Source of the DNA: Populus alba
Lineage: Eukaryota > Streptophyta > Magnoliopsida > Malpighiales > Salicaceae
Direction of reading: 5' to 3'
DNA length: 64,000 nucleotides
NCBI RefSeq assembly: GCF_005239225.2
Contig: NC_133293.1
Span: forward strand, 18,382,333 to 18,446,332
Position numbers and translations under genes: made by a program. The notes under the pieces were generated by a model. That model worked only from the letters and a program-made list of their open reading frames with translations, was not told where the DNA came from and did not search any database. Below, in pieces: positions 50,752 through 64,000 of the stretch. Position 1 is the stretch's first letter. Each line of letters begins with the position of its first letter.

Positions 50752-53700
50752 ATGCAGACAGAGGCAAGAGTAGGAGTGGTGGTAGAGGGAGGGCCAAGGG
50801 CTCTTAATTCACAGCCGAAGCAGCACAAGCCATTGCAGCAACAGCATCAGCAATCGCAGATCGGAACAGTTTCGCAACTTGTAGCTGGTGGAGTTGCGGG
50901 TGCACTAAGCAAGACTTGCACTGCACCTCTTGCACGCCTCACCATACTCTTTCAGGTTAGTTTCTCCCATTTGAGTATTTTCTTTGTTTTCCTGGCTTTT
51001 TTTTGTGATGGTTTTTTAGCTGTTTGATGTTGTTAATTGGGTTTTTGTATTATTGTTTTGTGTGTTTGATTATATTTGTGTTTAAAAAATGTTGGGGGGA
51101 TTTGTTCTTCTGTGGTTGCATATGCTCTAATTGAACAAATAAAGGAAACTATTATGATTTTCTTATTGGACTAATACTAATCAAGGAACTGGGATATTTA
51201 GATTAGCATCTATGGAACGATGAAATCGGTGGGGTGACTCTGTACATTGCGGTAGACATCATTTTAATGTGGCTTAATCTTTTCAGGTGCAAGGCATGCA
51301 CTCAGATGTTGCAACATTGAGGAAAGCTAGTATATGGCACGAGGCTTCTCGAATTATTCGAGAGGAAGGATTTAGAGCTTTTTGGAAAGGGAATCTTGTT
51401 ACAATTGCTCATCGGCTACCTTACTCGTCTGTCAACTTCTATGCATACGAGCGCTATAAAGAGGTTGGCAAAAACATTGCAGGAATAATTACTGTTCTGT
51501 AGTTCAAAACCATTTCCAATTTAGATTTTATGCCTTTATCCTAGTAGCTTGATTTTGATTATGAGTATTTGCTATGTAGTTGCTACACATGATTCCTGGC
51601 CTTGAAAGCAATAGAGAAAACATGGGCAGAGACCTGCTTGTACATTTTGTTGGTGGTGGTTTGGCAGGAATAACAGCAGCATCTGCTACATATCCATTGG
51701 ATCTTGTAAGGACACGCCTAGCAGCTCAGGTATAACCTTTCAGAGATGAATTTGCCATTTTAGTCTTCCATTATTGGAGTTTATATTCTCCTCATTCACC
51801 CTCGTCTCTAAGCATCCCAGCTTGTGATTTAATTAGTAGAATGCAAAGGAATTTGATGTTGACTTTCTGTAAAGATCAAACAGTTTCCAATTTTTAAACC
51901 AAGGTCAATTTTACTTGTCATCAACTTAAGTAACCAAAACAAGTGGTCGTTTGAAGATTGTTGTTTACTCCATTGGTACTGGTTGCACAATAAAGTGTAG
52001 TGGGGACTACAAAGTGTTGATTTAGTGTGTGCCAGATGATGAGGGGCTGCCTTTGGGGCTATGCCTGGTCAAAATTCCATCAATGTTAGCTCTTAGTTGC
52101 TGGATAATATAAAAGATCATTCTGTTGGTTTGTTTTATTCCGTTCAATAATACTTAGTCTGTGATTTATGGTAATTCATCTGTTGGCTAGGATTGTAGTT
52201 GTTGCCCATGGATTTCTTCCCTTTAGCAGGTGATCTTAGTTATGACCTGTGTTAATGATTTATGATTTTCATGATTAATTTAAATCTGATGTGTGATGTT
52301 ATTTTCCCCTTGTTATCTGCTTTTAAACTTGTAGTATGTTTAGTAACTGGTTATTACATGTTCAAGCTGCTTCTTTTAACTCAATTAGTTTCCAATTTTG
52401 CAGACAAATGTGATCTACTACAGAGGTATTTGGCATGCATTACAAACAATTAGCAGAGAAGAAAGTGTTTTTGGCCTCTACAAGGGACTTGGAGCCACAC
52501 TTTTGGTATGTTTTATTGGTTATGCTCATATCAGGGTTTATGTTAGATGGTTCCATCATTTTGATTTGTGCTTAATTGTAATTGAACATTAATGTAGGGC
52601 GTTGGACCCAGTATAGCTATCAGCTTCTCAGTGTACGAGAGCTTACGATCGTATTGGCAGTTGCACAGGTAAGCTCACTAGTTGATTCAGCAATATGAAA
52701 ATTTCTTCAGGCCTTTTTATGTGCCATTTGTATGTGCAATTCTTAAGACTTTTTTTTATTTTTGTACTTTCTACTTCATACCAGGCCCCATGATGCTCCT
52801 GTTGCCGTGAGTCTGGCTTGTGGTAGTCTTTCAGGCATTGCATCCTCAACTGGTGAGTGATCTGAAACCTGTTAAATGAAGGGCCTTTCAAAATTTAGAG
52901 TTATTTTTTTTGGTTCCACAAACGAAGCATATTTTTTTGGTTAAACCCCAGCTTTGTTGTTAATTCTGATGCATGGTTTTAGTATTCTCTCCTGTGCTGT
53001 AATTACAGATATTCCTCATGTAGTTGTCCTTGTAGTTGTGCATAATCTTTGATTGATTGGCATTGTAGTAAAGTTTGTGCTTCATATGTTACCATAACAC
53101 ACAGGAACAGGAGTTGTTTAGGTCACCCCATAATTTCGCTTCTCCCAGGACTTTCCTGACTAAACCAAATTTTAATTAGCAGATAAGCAGTGTTGAATGA
53201 GAGTTTGGTTGAACGTTGAACTGCTCACCTTTTTTTGATTAGGTTAGGGCACTATCTAATCAAAGAAGTTAATATGTGCAGCTGTTTACTACGCTCTTGA
53301 TGCAGAGAAGCAGGGTGTGGTGCAGGCTCTGCATTAAGTATCTAAACAGACTGACCTGTAGAGCCAGAAACCAGACAGGAGTTGTTTTATATCTTGCATT
53401 TGAGAATTTTAGTAAGGAAGTCAATAAAATAATCTTCTTTTGTCATTCATCTAACTTTATTTTCTACGTGAGAATCTTTCTTGCATTGACCTAATTCCTC
53501 CAGCAATTCTTTGACTACTTGTGTCCCCAAGCATTGCAGTTGATTCCATAATAGGGTGGCACTACTCCCAGGTGAACTAGTGCTGTTCTCTCAGTTACCA
53601 TTTGTGAGAGCTATCCTCTTTGAGGTATGCTTCTCACCTAGGCTTCCTTTGCCGACTGTACAATGGGTATTTTTATCCTTAGCCTCGTGATGCAGTTGTC

Positions 53701-54339
53701 AGGATGCTGTCTATTGGTTTCTGTCAGATTTGGATATATCACATATTTTCTTTTCCCCTTTAATTTATCAACAATGACCGGAGAAAGTTTTTTTAAAACA
53801 GTGGTCATGCTCATGCATGATGAAAGTTTTAACTGCTGCTGTTTGAATTTAGAATTTAGATGTTTCTTTTATCAAATACCATTCTACACATTATTGACCT
53901 TTCTGATGCTTCTATTTTCTTTTAGGCTTGCTTTTTTTGCATGATTGATTTTTCCTAGTGTGCATTAAATGAAGCCAAAAAAAAATCTATGAACAGATGA
54001 GACACAAGAGGTTCTCATGATGTTTGGTAACCTGTGCAAGCAAAGCATGTCTTGTGGTGTAAGAATAATTTTTTTCTATTGTCCTTGGAATATGCAGCAA
54101 CGTTTCCTCTTGATCTTGTGAGACGCCGGAAGCAATTGGAAGGAGCAGGTGGACGGGCTCCTGTTTACACCACAGGTCTTCTTGGTATATTCAAGCAAAT
54201 AATCCAGACTGAGGGCTTTCGCGGTCTATACAGAGGCATTATGCCTGAATACTACAAGGTTGTGCCTGGTGTTGGTATATGTTTTATGACGTATGAGACT
54301 CTAAAATTGCTTTTAGCGGATGTTACTCCCAAATTATAG
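50752..54339 (+). CDS. Mitochondrial substrate carrier (SLC25-type)
   Basis: Seven exons: 50752-50955, 51287-51463, 51580-51729, 52404-52505, 52598-52668, 52785-52852, 54098-54339; 1014 nt, 337 residues, open throughout. It has the triplicate carrier fold: repeat 1 signature APLARLTILFQ with GFRAFWKGN, repeat 2 YPLDLVRTRLAAQ with GLYKGLG, repeat 3 FPLDLVRRRKQLEG with GFRGLYRGI. Opening MQTEARVGVVVEGG and the rest closely resemble the Arabidopsis carrier encoded at At3g55640, from memory; that group sits near adenine nucleotide and CoA carriers, but I would not assign a substrate. The first signature lacks the usual acidic residue (PLARLT in place of Px[D/E]xx[K/R]), which I also recall in the Arabidopsis relative. 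The N-terminal 40 residues are Gln/His-rich and face the intermembrane space. Intron 6 is the largest at 1.2 kb. Confidence 0.92.
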
Positions 54340-55706
54340 TTTCTGTGAACGCCTAAGGGTGTTTGCCTTGCAGCTGAAGGAATGAGCTGTTGAATTGTCA
54401 TGTAGCAGAATTGTTCATCTTATTTTTCATGGATTTCCTCTTGGTGCATAATTTTGTTATGCTATCATTAGGGTACATTTTCCCATGTAGATAGACCAAC
54501 CCTAAATCTGATTTCAAGTGTACTCACCATAGCTCTCACAATTCTCAAAGAAAGTAATACCAACGGTGATCAATATTTTTTCTTCAGTTCAGTTCGTCTA
54601 ATTTGTCATTGCCTTGTCGTTTTTTTTTTTGCATTAATTCGCTGCTGTTTTTACCAGACTTGAGGGCCTGGTACCAAGTTAACTACAACGTGGTAAACTC
54701 CGGGCATTCTACTTTAGAGCCATCAAAATTGTTGCAGAGTTTCTGTAGACCCATATATTTTATAAATATTTCATCCGATTCTTCCAAGATTTTTAATTTT
54801 TATATACATCTGATTCTGTAAGTGAAGAAACAAATAATAGCTATCGTTTTCGTTGTTAAGTAGGTTTTGATGAGATAATCTTGCTGCACATGAAACATAT
54901 ATAATAAATAGATTTTTTGTGTGTTGATGAAATGATATATTCAAAATACTATTTTCGTTAATTTTCTTATAATGCCTCTTTTCTTCAAATACTCACGACA
55001 CATCTACATGATTTTGAAAACAATTTAAATTAAGCATTCTGACTTCTGCTTAAAGGGTGATTGATGATTTAATCAATGTAGTGAACTTTAATTTCCTTTT
55101 CCTGAAAAAAAAAAACATTAATTTCCTAAAAGAAAAATAATGATGTTGTAATTTTCTTTGAGATTGAGTAAGCTTGCAATTCTAATGTTAGTTTTCTTTC
55201 TTGGTTTTGATTTCTTTTAATAGCAACCATTATATCTTTTATTAATATTTACATTGATGCAGTGGTCATGAGAATCTAAAAGTTGAACTAGAAGAATCAC
55301 TCTGGGCTGTTTCTATTTAGGAATAGTTACACGTTTGTTTTTTAAAATATTTTTTTATTTTTTAAAAATTATTTTTAATATTAGCATATTAAAATGATAT
55401 GAAAATATTAAAAAAATATATTAATTTAAAATAAATAAAAAGAACTTTTTTCAAAAAAAAAAATTTGAAACGCAACGAAAATAAATAATGCCCCATTGTT
55501 GAACTTGAATGATAAGAATAGAATACAATTATTTATTGAACTCGGAATATATTTTTTGTGGGACACGCATCGTCACTGGACCCCTTGAAAATTAAGGGGG
55601 AGCTGTCCAATCTTCTGTTATGAGCTCAATCCTTCATGAGGAGCAGCAAAACAGTGTGATCATAGGGGACTAAGGAAAAGAAAAGAAGCATCCATGAGCT
55701 TTAGAA
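54340..55706. other. Convergent intergenic region between the carrier and DAR2 genes
   Basis: Contains the 3' UTRs of both genes and a MITE-like relic at about 55340-55480 (core AAAATTATTTTTAATATTAGCATATT). No gene seen. Confidence 0.6.
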
Positions 55707-58700
55707 TTATAATGGGAAATTGCCAGTAAGGCGTATGTGGTTCAGGGTGGGTCGTAAACCATACTTGATGACAGCAGCATTAGCAGACCTGAATCCTTCC
55801 CCATAAGCTGGAGTGGCATCATGGGCGATTTGATGCATGAAAAAATCACCCAGCTTTTTTTCTACTTGGGACCTCCCGCCCTTCTTTGAAGAGGAGGAGG
55901 AACAGGAAGAGGAAGCTGCTGACGTGGATGTGGATGTGGATGGCATGCTTTTAGATCCGGGCAATTCTGATTCGAGCCACATGTATGAGAGCGCTTGACA
56001 GATTCCTTCCTCTACCTCAGGATTAAGATTGCGGTATCCTACATTATGAAAATGAAATGAAGAGTGCGACAGCAAAATTTACAAAAGCCTTTTCCAGCAA
56101 AATTCAAGCCTACAGCTTTCTACCTTTGAGGCGTAACCACCCATGCATCAACTCGTGAGCAAGAATAGCACCCGTTAGCAGTCTGCATCCAACAAGCTAT
56201 CAGAAAACAACAAGTTTGCAGGGTACGGTAAAACTTGCAAAATTCCAACAGAGGACACAGAAATGATAAATCAAAAGGAAAAGTTCAGCATGGAAATGGT
56301 TTATTTTGCTATCAAAGAAAATCTTGATCGAGTTATGCATGTTCTTATCAGATGATGTTAACAAACTGTTAGTAATACAGGAAGTCTTTCCCGAAGAAGT
56401 ATGTATATATATATGCTTGTGTTGTGGTTGAAAATTTTCTTAGATATGCAACCTCACCGACCACCAACGAAATTTTACAGAGAATTTGGAATATACACTC
56501 ATTTTACATCCACTTAAATGATGGTACATGATACACGGTCTACATATCCTTTTATTTTAACAACGAGGATTGTATGATCCATTGTTGAAGGTTTTGTCGA
56601 GTCTTAAAACATGACCAAAACCACTAACGAGAAAATTAACTGCAGAGCGAAGAGCTAAAAATTGCCTCCGAGTATTACCTTGGAAGACCATAAAGAACAA
56701 GAATAGCTGTAACTTCACATTTCCGAGTCAGCTTTCGGGGTTCAGTTCTCATTCCTACCAGTCGGTGGCCTCCAATTCTTGGTCTCTTTTGTATCTGGTT
56801 GAAATCAGAGAGAAAAGTCATGGCAATCGCCAAGTTAAACATTTTGTTCCTCACTAATAAACCCAACACAAATTGTTAAAATAAAACCAAATACTAGAGT
56901 TATCCAGTATCATACACTAGCGACAGTCTGCTCTTCTGAGAGACATAGACCCCTTGTCTCGGGCATATGGTGGTAGCCCTGGAAAGAACCATGTCTAAAT
57001 AAAAGCTATTTCACCAATCAATAGATTTTAAAAGTATGTGAGAGATAATACATTACATTCTTCTCTCCAAAAATGGCTTCATTGAGTGCCTGTCTTTGAA
57101 CTAGAAGCATGGGAATTTGCTGGTCCAGTTTCATATGCAATCCTTCATAATAGTCCCTGATGGCGTGGTAAAGGGGTTGGCAATCACCAGTATCCATGAC
57201 AGCCGATTCCATGCATTCTAAACACAAGCTGCGGCCATCTTCCAAAGAATAGTATCTCGCATCCCTAGACTATGGGTGGACAGACCAAAAAAAAAAAAAA
57301 CAAGAAGAAGAAGAAGAAAACCAACAACTACCATAAGCAAAAAAATTTGATTTCAGTATTGAGCACATTCCCTTCTCCAAGATTGTTAAGAGAGAAATAA
57401 ATATATACTGGACAGCCAACTACTGCATCAACAAAATAGAAAATTCTAATGGATAGTTTGTTTTACAAATTTACATACATACCTCCAGACGTTCACAACT
57501 GCAGCATCGAGCTGTGTTGTCATGCTCATGTGATGGACAATACTTTTGGGACCAAAATGGATGGCACCTATACTCAATCAAACCAGCTGCGTTTGTAGGG
57601 ATCTGAAAACATATAAAGAAAATGTTCTAGATTATGCCCATAATTAGTTACAAACTAAAAACTCGAAGAAAGTGATCAACACGAATCAGAAAACTAGCAT
57701 ATTATCTTAATTGAATGAATGTTAATTTTCTTACAAATTGGTGGCAGACTTCACATTTGGGATGAGTTAACTCTTTGAAACAAGACTTGTGATATGGATC
57801 CATCCCTGACAAAGAAAACTTGGATCAACAGAAAAAATAAGTTAAAAACTAGATGAAACATTTCTTATCATTATTTGAATTTCTTACATTATATGCAATT
57901 TTGACATCTGACTCAATTCATCCACAGAAATAGTGGACCATGAAAAATTTCATTACATTTGTTTCTTTTAAAGAAGATAGCAAGATACTCGTGAGCCTGA
58001 GAGGTATTATTACCTCGGTCTCAGTGATTTGGTAACCACAAGAACGACAGCAAAAGCACTCTGGATGAAAATATTTTCCCATGCATCCCAGATAATTGCC
58101 ATAGCCAATGTCACGTTGGCAGCCGCTACATAACCTTCAAGTCAAGGCATACCATGCATGACCAATACAGCTCGAGGGTGGAATACTCATAAATTTAAAA
58201 ATGGGAGTTGACATCTTGTTTCTTCAGTTTCTTGTTAACAGTGATTTCTTTTCTCTTAGATTGAATGAAAGATTTCTGCAGAAAATATTTAAAAGAGCCT
58301 GCAAAAAGTAGGCTACAAGCACTGCACATAGACCCATATCATTTATATCATACTTCGAGCAAAAAAGTTTGACGATTTACGATAATGCAGCATCACTATA
58401 GTTATCAAGAAGTTAAATCGTTAGCTTCTCTGCAAGTGCAGAGAGAAGTCAAATGTTTTGTGACCTTTATAATGAACCATGTGTGTTAATTTCCAATAAA
58501 AGCTGTCACAGTCCTGCCAAATTTCCACATTTGAATTTCTATCATACAATGTTGTTAGATTATCCTTAATGGACAAAGAAATCCACTTTTCAGGATGACA
58601 GACATGTATAAACGCTTAAGGATCATATGTGTTTGTAAGCCTCAAATGTTCTTTCTTAGTTCATCAAGGATAATTCATGAATGGTGCTCGACTTGGATAA

Positions 58701-60715
58701 CTACCCTCCCATTTCATCAACCATGCTGCAAGCCAACTACAAAATACCTAGAGTTTGGCATGCATGCCTATAAAAATGTATTTGTTGAGCTGAGTCACGA
58801 ATTAGTTATGACAAAAATTAAAAGTTTTACCTCAAATTCGAGGGACGATATTGTGTAGTGCCATATGAAGGAAATGAAGATGAATTAAGGGTATCCTGAA
58901 GCGATCTCGCTAGATCTTGATCATTTGTTCCCCGACTACATCCTGGAAAACAGATATTGAATGTTTATAGAACTCCCAGAATAGCATATACACAGAGAAG
59001 CATGTGCATATGTTTGTGTGTGTTAAAAAATATATGAATGTGAAGGGAGCAAAACCGCACCACTTGGTTGCTTCCAATCTTCAGCCATAGTAAGTGCAAT
59101 GGCATCCCCCCGCTCCTTCCCAGTTCTAGAACGATCATCCTGATAACAATATAGAAGCTAATTGAAAAATCTGTCTTCTCCCCTCTGAGCAACCAATATG
59201 TAGAATTGTGTGAAGTGCATGAAGGGGAATTCTTCCTTTTTATATTTCATCTGTGCCCATACAGTAGGATTTAAACCCCGTATCTAGGTGCTCTACTAGC
59301 ACCAGAGCAAGTTGAATTAACGAGTGGGATAGAAATAAACCATGTATGTTCTAGACTATTAATATATGTATGATCAATCTGTTTTCTAGTCAAGGTATAC
59401 ATTACAACCAGCATTATTACCTGAAAGAAACTTGCTGGTTGAAATGTTTCAGAGCAATGTCAGAGAGTATCAGCTAAACTCAATTATACGCTACACTTGT
59501 CAAAATTGACAGGATCTAACTTCTATTTACTAGCGAATATAAAAATTAAGTGACGAGACAGGTTTTTTAAAACTAAATGAGAATACAATTGCCTTTCGTT
59601 GGTCTAGAAATGTCATAATTATTTTCCAGGATTTCAGCATTTAGACCAGAAAACTCCACTTGTAATATTGTTTCATCCTGATTGTCTTAACCAATATTGT
59701 AATGTAAACATTTGCACAAGGCTAGTGGATTGCACATAAAGCAAGCCTTTGATGACAAGTACTATGTGTGGAAAGGGAATCTGTGGCAACATAGCAAATA
59801 TAACATTTTCCCAAAAGAATGAGTTTGGTAATCCAACGATAGCATGCCCTTTAAAAAAAGAGGAAAGGAAGAGTAAAAAGTGCTCGGCCTAACCCATCAG
59901 AAAAGGCCCAGAAAAAAAAAAAAGGTCTAGTCGATTGAAATTAGTGGGATATATCTATTATCAATTTGAAATCAAAGTACCAATGAGCTATAGCTTAACT
60001 GATATTATTATCTCCTTTCCCCCCAAGAGTTTCGAGTTCGAACCTCTCCTATGTAACAAAATAAAAAATTGAAAGCAATGTTAGAAGCATGCTTTTTCCG
60101 GTCAATTTACAAGTTGGAAAGGAATTGGAACCACTTGCTCCATCATGGAGCAAGTTGGAAAGGAATTTGAATTAACTGCTATATGCACTGGCAAGCTGAC
60201 CAAAAAAGGACTTTTAGAAAGTTACCACAGATCTTGCAGGTGCACTCCAAACTACGTTTTCTTCCCCTAAAAGCTGTGGATGTGCGCGGCCGCCAACTCC
60301 ACCACGAGCACCTCCACGATTAGACCCACTTTTAAAAAGCTTACCCAGCCACTTCATAAACCGGGACTTTCTCTCTGCGTACGAAGAAACAAAGTCTCCT
60401 GCTTAACATAAAATTCCCAGAATAAACCCCCCACCCACCCCACACAAACACAAAACAGCAGTAAACAAAACAAAAAGGGCCAAATATCAAAAAGGAAAAA
60501 AAAAAAAAAGAATGACAATTACAGTAGAGTTACTTTAAAAAGAAAGCCAAATACAGAAACAAACATGAAGCCTGTTATCAAACAAGTTGGAGGCGATGAC
60601 AACGCGAAAAAGATAATGAAATATGGGATTAAAACAGCAATGAGTATGGATGACAAAACATACCATAAATGCAAGGATTAGAAATATGGTGGACACCTGA
60701 ATTAGGAGGAGCCAT
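55707..60715 (-). CDS. DAR2: DA1-related protein 2: LIM domain and zinc peptidase
   Basis: Twelve exons, minus strand: 60715-60664, 60374-60226, 59139-59061, 58942-58831, 58134-58014, 57818-57735, 57602-57483, 57269-57057, 56978-56916, 56794-56679, 56182-56124, 56038-55707; 1500 nt, 499 residues. Exon 1 has [10 protein letters not shown], as in Arabidopsis DAR2 (HISNPCI). Next come a basic segment ([14 protein letters not shown]), UIM-like acidic stretches ([19 protein letters not shown]), and the LIM domain (CSGC...[10 protein letters not shown]...YHKSCF) followed by a second Cys/His-rich module (CEVC...CPSH...CCSC). The C-terminal DA1 peptidase region has HELMH, the zinc-binding active-site motif, and downstream Glu in [12 protein letters not shown]1-family enzymes are ubiquitin-activated peptidases that limit growth; DAR2 acts in root meristem control and endoreduplication. 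A Ser-rich linker lies in the last exon. The family and paralogue are well supported. Confidence 0.93.
59970..60068 (-). mobile_element. SINE-like tRNA-derived repeat in intron 2 of DAR2
   Basis: GAGCTATAGCTTAACTGATA resembles a Pol III A box (TRGCNNAGYNGG). About 35 bases on, after a C-tract, is CGAGTTCGAACCTCTCC, a B box (GGTTCGANNCC type). The arrangement, followed by an A-rich tail (AACAAAATAAAAAATTG), is that of a plant SINE reading in the plus direction of the window inside a minus-strand gene. The cloverleaf is not complete, so it is not a tRNA gene. Confidence 0.45.
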
Positions 60716-63700
60716 GAGATTGAAAGAGAAGCAAGGCGATGTAGAAACTAGAAAGGGAGAGAATGAAACGCAAGAAGATATGATGAGAAACGAAAAGAAG
60801 AGAAGAGAGGGAGAATGAATGAGGCAAGACAATAGGCATCGCTAATTAAAAAGTGCACGAAAAAGAAAAGAAAGAATCTGATGAAGAGAAAGGGAAGGGA
60901 AGCGATCGAAGAGAGAAAGAGATTCTTCGCTTGAGAAAGGAAGGAAGAGAAAAAGGCGATTAAAGAAAAGAAAGATTTAATAGGAGAGAGGGAATCTGCT
61001 GAGGCGGAGAATTTCAAAGTAACGGTGCTGGTGAGGAACGGCTTAGAATTGAAAGAAAAGAAGAGATAAGAGAGGTGTTTTTATTTTTGCTAGTGTATGG
61101 ATGGGTTGGATGTAGCTGGAGAAATTTTTCCTTTTTGCTTTCCAATTTTCGAATGGAATTTTGCCGGGTACAGGGATTTACATGTTTTAAATGGCCTTAA
61201 CGTTCTTATATATTGCCAAAGTGCCACGCAAACTGAAGCCCTTTTGGGCGGGTGGGCCTGTCGCTCTCTCCGGTCAAATCGTTCATAGGAATATCTGTTT
61301 TGTCGAAAATTTTCCTCATTCTTTTTCCTTAATTTTTTATATTCGAGATATCAAAGCACAATTATTATGATCGATACTCTTAAAAATAAAATAATTAATA
61401 ATGACTATAGAATAGTCATTTTTTAGGTATAAAATGGAGATATTCTCGAAATAAATCATACATATTTGTACACAAAAATTAAACACAAATAATTTTTATT
61501 TAAGATATATGGGGGCAGAAACTAATTAAAAGGTGCTATGTTGATTTAATTTAATTTTTTGTTTAGGCTGTAGAAACTTTAGCTAATGCATCGTTATCAT
61601 GTAAAAAGCGTCAGACAGAGACAAAAGCTGGAAATGTGAATTACACAAGTTTTGTTCCTTTTCTCTCTCGAAGAAGAAGAAGAAGCCAAGTCTTCTACTT
61701 GCTTTTGCCATGCATATGTCAACCAAAGCTACAGTTGTCGATAGATTTTGATCATCTGGTTTCGAAGTGAGTCAACTCACTAATTCTAAGGAATAACGGT
61801 GATCTAGCGAGGCATCAGCTACCCCTCCTTAGCTCAGCAATAATTATGCATGCAGGACTTTCGCCACGGCCCATAGGCAAGCAAGTGTAAAGCTTTGACA
61901 GAAAGATGAGGCAGATTCTCCACGTACCTATCTGCCATAACTGCTTTTGCCGCCCAAGAATCACTTTTAAGTTGCCAAGGAAGTGTGAAGCGCAATCTGA
62001 ATCAAGAACAAAAACTCAGCCTCGTTTTTTTTTTTTTTTTTCCTGTACGGAATTTATATATTCTCTGCTGGGGAAGAATTGGATCAATATATATAAATAT
62101 ATATAAAAAATGGTTGCCGATGCCATGGCCATTTTCCCCCCTGAAAGGATTGGCGAAAGATTTGATTTACCTGTTTAGATTGTCTTCACATATTCGAAGA
62201 TCATTAACGAGACAATGGAACATAATATATTAGGATGAACATATTCTGTTCTAACTTTCACGTTGCATGATTCTTTTTCTTGGATGGATGGAAGAACTTT
62301 AAATTTCAGGGAAAAGCATGCCGCTTTAATTAACATTTCGGGAAATGATGGTCTTTTTTTTTTTTTTTTCCTCCTTCGCCAGACAGGAAAAAAATATAAA
62401 AGAACTCTTATTTTTCCTCCTAAACAATCTTAAAGCGAATCAATCATGACGAGGTTAGCATTTTAAATGGTGCATAATCATGTTATTTGATACGTTCCCA
62501 TGTTCTTCTTCTTCTTTTTTTTTTTTTTATATTAATATAGATAATTGGTCTAGCTTGCACGCATGCACTTAGGGAATCCTTAAAATTAACGACCATATAA
62601 GCCTCAAAATTATTATCATATTAGCAGTCACAATGTTCGAACATGAGACTATATGGAATAACAAATCGCTTAGTTCCAAACTCAAATAATTGGACTACCT
62701 ACTAAATAGTTGATTAACATTTTCTTACAAGATAATGAAAGTGGTACAACATTGTTTCTTCATTTTCTGATTTGTTTTGGAGAGGTTTGGGAAATACAGG
62801 TGATGATAAAAATGCTCTTTTGGATCTATCTATAACTATTGGATTTTTATCATTTGAAAATGTCGGATTCATGGGAGAAAGTACAATTTTCAATGACCAG
62901 TCTACAAATTAATCTGGGAAACTTGGATCCGATTACTAAAATTCAACCCTGTTTTTCTTCAATCAACCCCTTCCTAATCATTTCACTTGATAAACCTTGG
63001 ATAAATTATAATAAATCTTATTTGATATCATGAAATTAGAGAGAACATTAAAAAATTGGAAATTTTAGCTAAAAAAACCTATTTTTATACCCAAAATCAC
63101 ATCAATGACTATCTTTTCCATGTTTCAATTAATGGAGTTTTGGAGATAATAATAATAATATAATAATACTTAAATTAAAAAATAAATAGAGAGAATTTTG
63201 AAAAATAAACTCAAAACAAAACTAATCCAAATTAAATAGTATTCTCTATTTCTGTAAGTTTTTAACTCGACGGTATTTTTCAAATTTCAATTGATGGATT
63301 TTTGGACATAAAATGGAGTTTTCATAATTTTTTTTTTTGAAAAAAAAAAATATAGAAGAGATTTTTGCCATGTCTTTGATTTTTTTTTTTATTATCATCA
63401 TTGTGATTTTATAATACTCCGTTAGCCTCCCTGTAAACTTTAAGTCGCGCATTATCTTAGTTGTTGATGGAATTGCTGTACTTGCAATGTCTATTCTTTA
63501 TGTTCCTCAAATCACATTTACCAGCTTAATTATTCTACTCCCATCGTTTGCCATCGATTGCCATGTACCCGGTTGAATATTGTAATCATGGTTGTTAAAC
63601 TTATGATTTAACTAGTAAAATTATATAATTTTACAAGTCAGTATATATATAATATGTGACATTGAATAAAAATTTAAAAATCAGTAAGCTCGGTTAAAAT

Positions 63701-64000
63701 CAACAAACTCAGTAAACTTGAACCAAGTTTATCGAGTTTGATAAAATTGGGTTTGTAAAAGAAAAAGATGAAGAATAAGCATGCAGGTGTGGAAATGGTG
63801 GGTCTTAAGTCGCCAAATCCATGGTTTTTAGACCCTTTTATATCAAATCAATGGCTTTCTTTACCTGCTCTGCTCTGTTGAAGAGAAAGAGCATCATGTG
63901 CCATTTCTCTCTCCCTCTCTCTTCTCCCGAGCTGGATAGAGGAGACCAATCTTGTAACCAAAGGCAAAGAAAGATTTACTAATATCAAGAAAAAACGGTG
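60716..64000. other. DAR2 promoter/leader and intergenic region, no gene seen
   Basis: About 60720-61080 is purine-rich on the plus strand (CT-rich on the minus strand), a typical pyrimidine-rich 5' leader for DAR2. Beyond it I find no convincing exon; the frames at 61097-61288, 61906-62233 and 62839-63033 lack codon-like composition or splice context. CT-rich sequence near the right edge (about 63900-63930) could be the leader of a gene starting outside the window. Confidence 0.5.

Overview
The window is nuclear DNA of a flowering plant. It is AT-rich and its genes have many introns with plant-type splice sites. The products (DAR2-type LIM peptidase, BEL1-like TALE homeodomain protein, RABA2-type GTPase, cucumisin-like subtilases) are eudicot families. 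A short AT-rich MITE-like repeat of a kind I associate with poplar and willow recurs about ten times, so Salicaceae (Populus-like) is my best guess; no single marker proves it.

Layout. At the left edge (32-140, minus) is the first exon of a small secreted protein. From about 5.7 to 36 kb lies a minus-strand tandem array of cucumisin-like subtilases. Three genes look complete, each with 10 exons: A (6826-10818), B (20154-24364) and E (31552-35920). Around them are broken copies: an orphan exon 1-2 pair (5882-6421), a truncated pseudogene C with a frameshift (17724-19749), and two orphan 5' ends of E type (15241-15610 and 28065-28288). The array grew by a tandem duplication of about 12-13 kb: unit 1 is about 5719-17650 and unit 2 about 19074-30545. 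Each unit later gained its own insertions: a solo-LTR-like block and a TRIM-like element in unit 1, and a MITE, a GC-richer patch and a large CT/TA microsatellite in unit 2.

Right of the array are single-copy genes: a RABA2-type Rab GTPase (37651-39055, plus), a BEL1-like homeodomain transcription factor (43040-47746, plus), a mitochondrial carrier (50752-54339, plus) and a DAR2-type LIM/zinc-peptidase gene (55707-60715, minus). These are unrelated housekeeping or developmental genes and not a pathway cluster. I see no gene between 60716 and 64000.

Most notable points: the complete subtilases, and the orphan exon 1s where readable, use a non-canonical GC-AG first intron; genes A and B are nearly identical in their last three exons but clearly diverged upstream, which suggests gene conversion; and the RABA2 promoter has an E2F-type site next to two MSA-type AACGG cores. 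Gene models were made by eye from splice signals and reading frame; exon lengths sum to whole codons in every complete gene.
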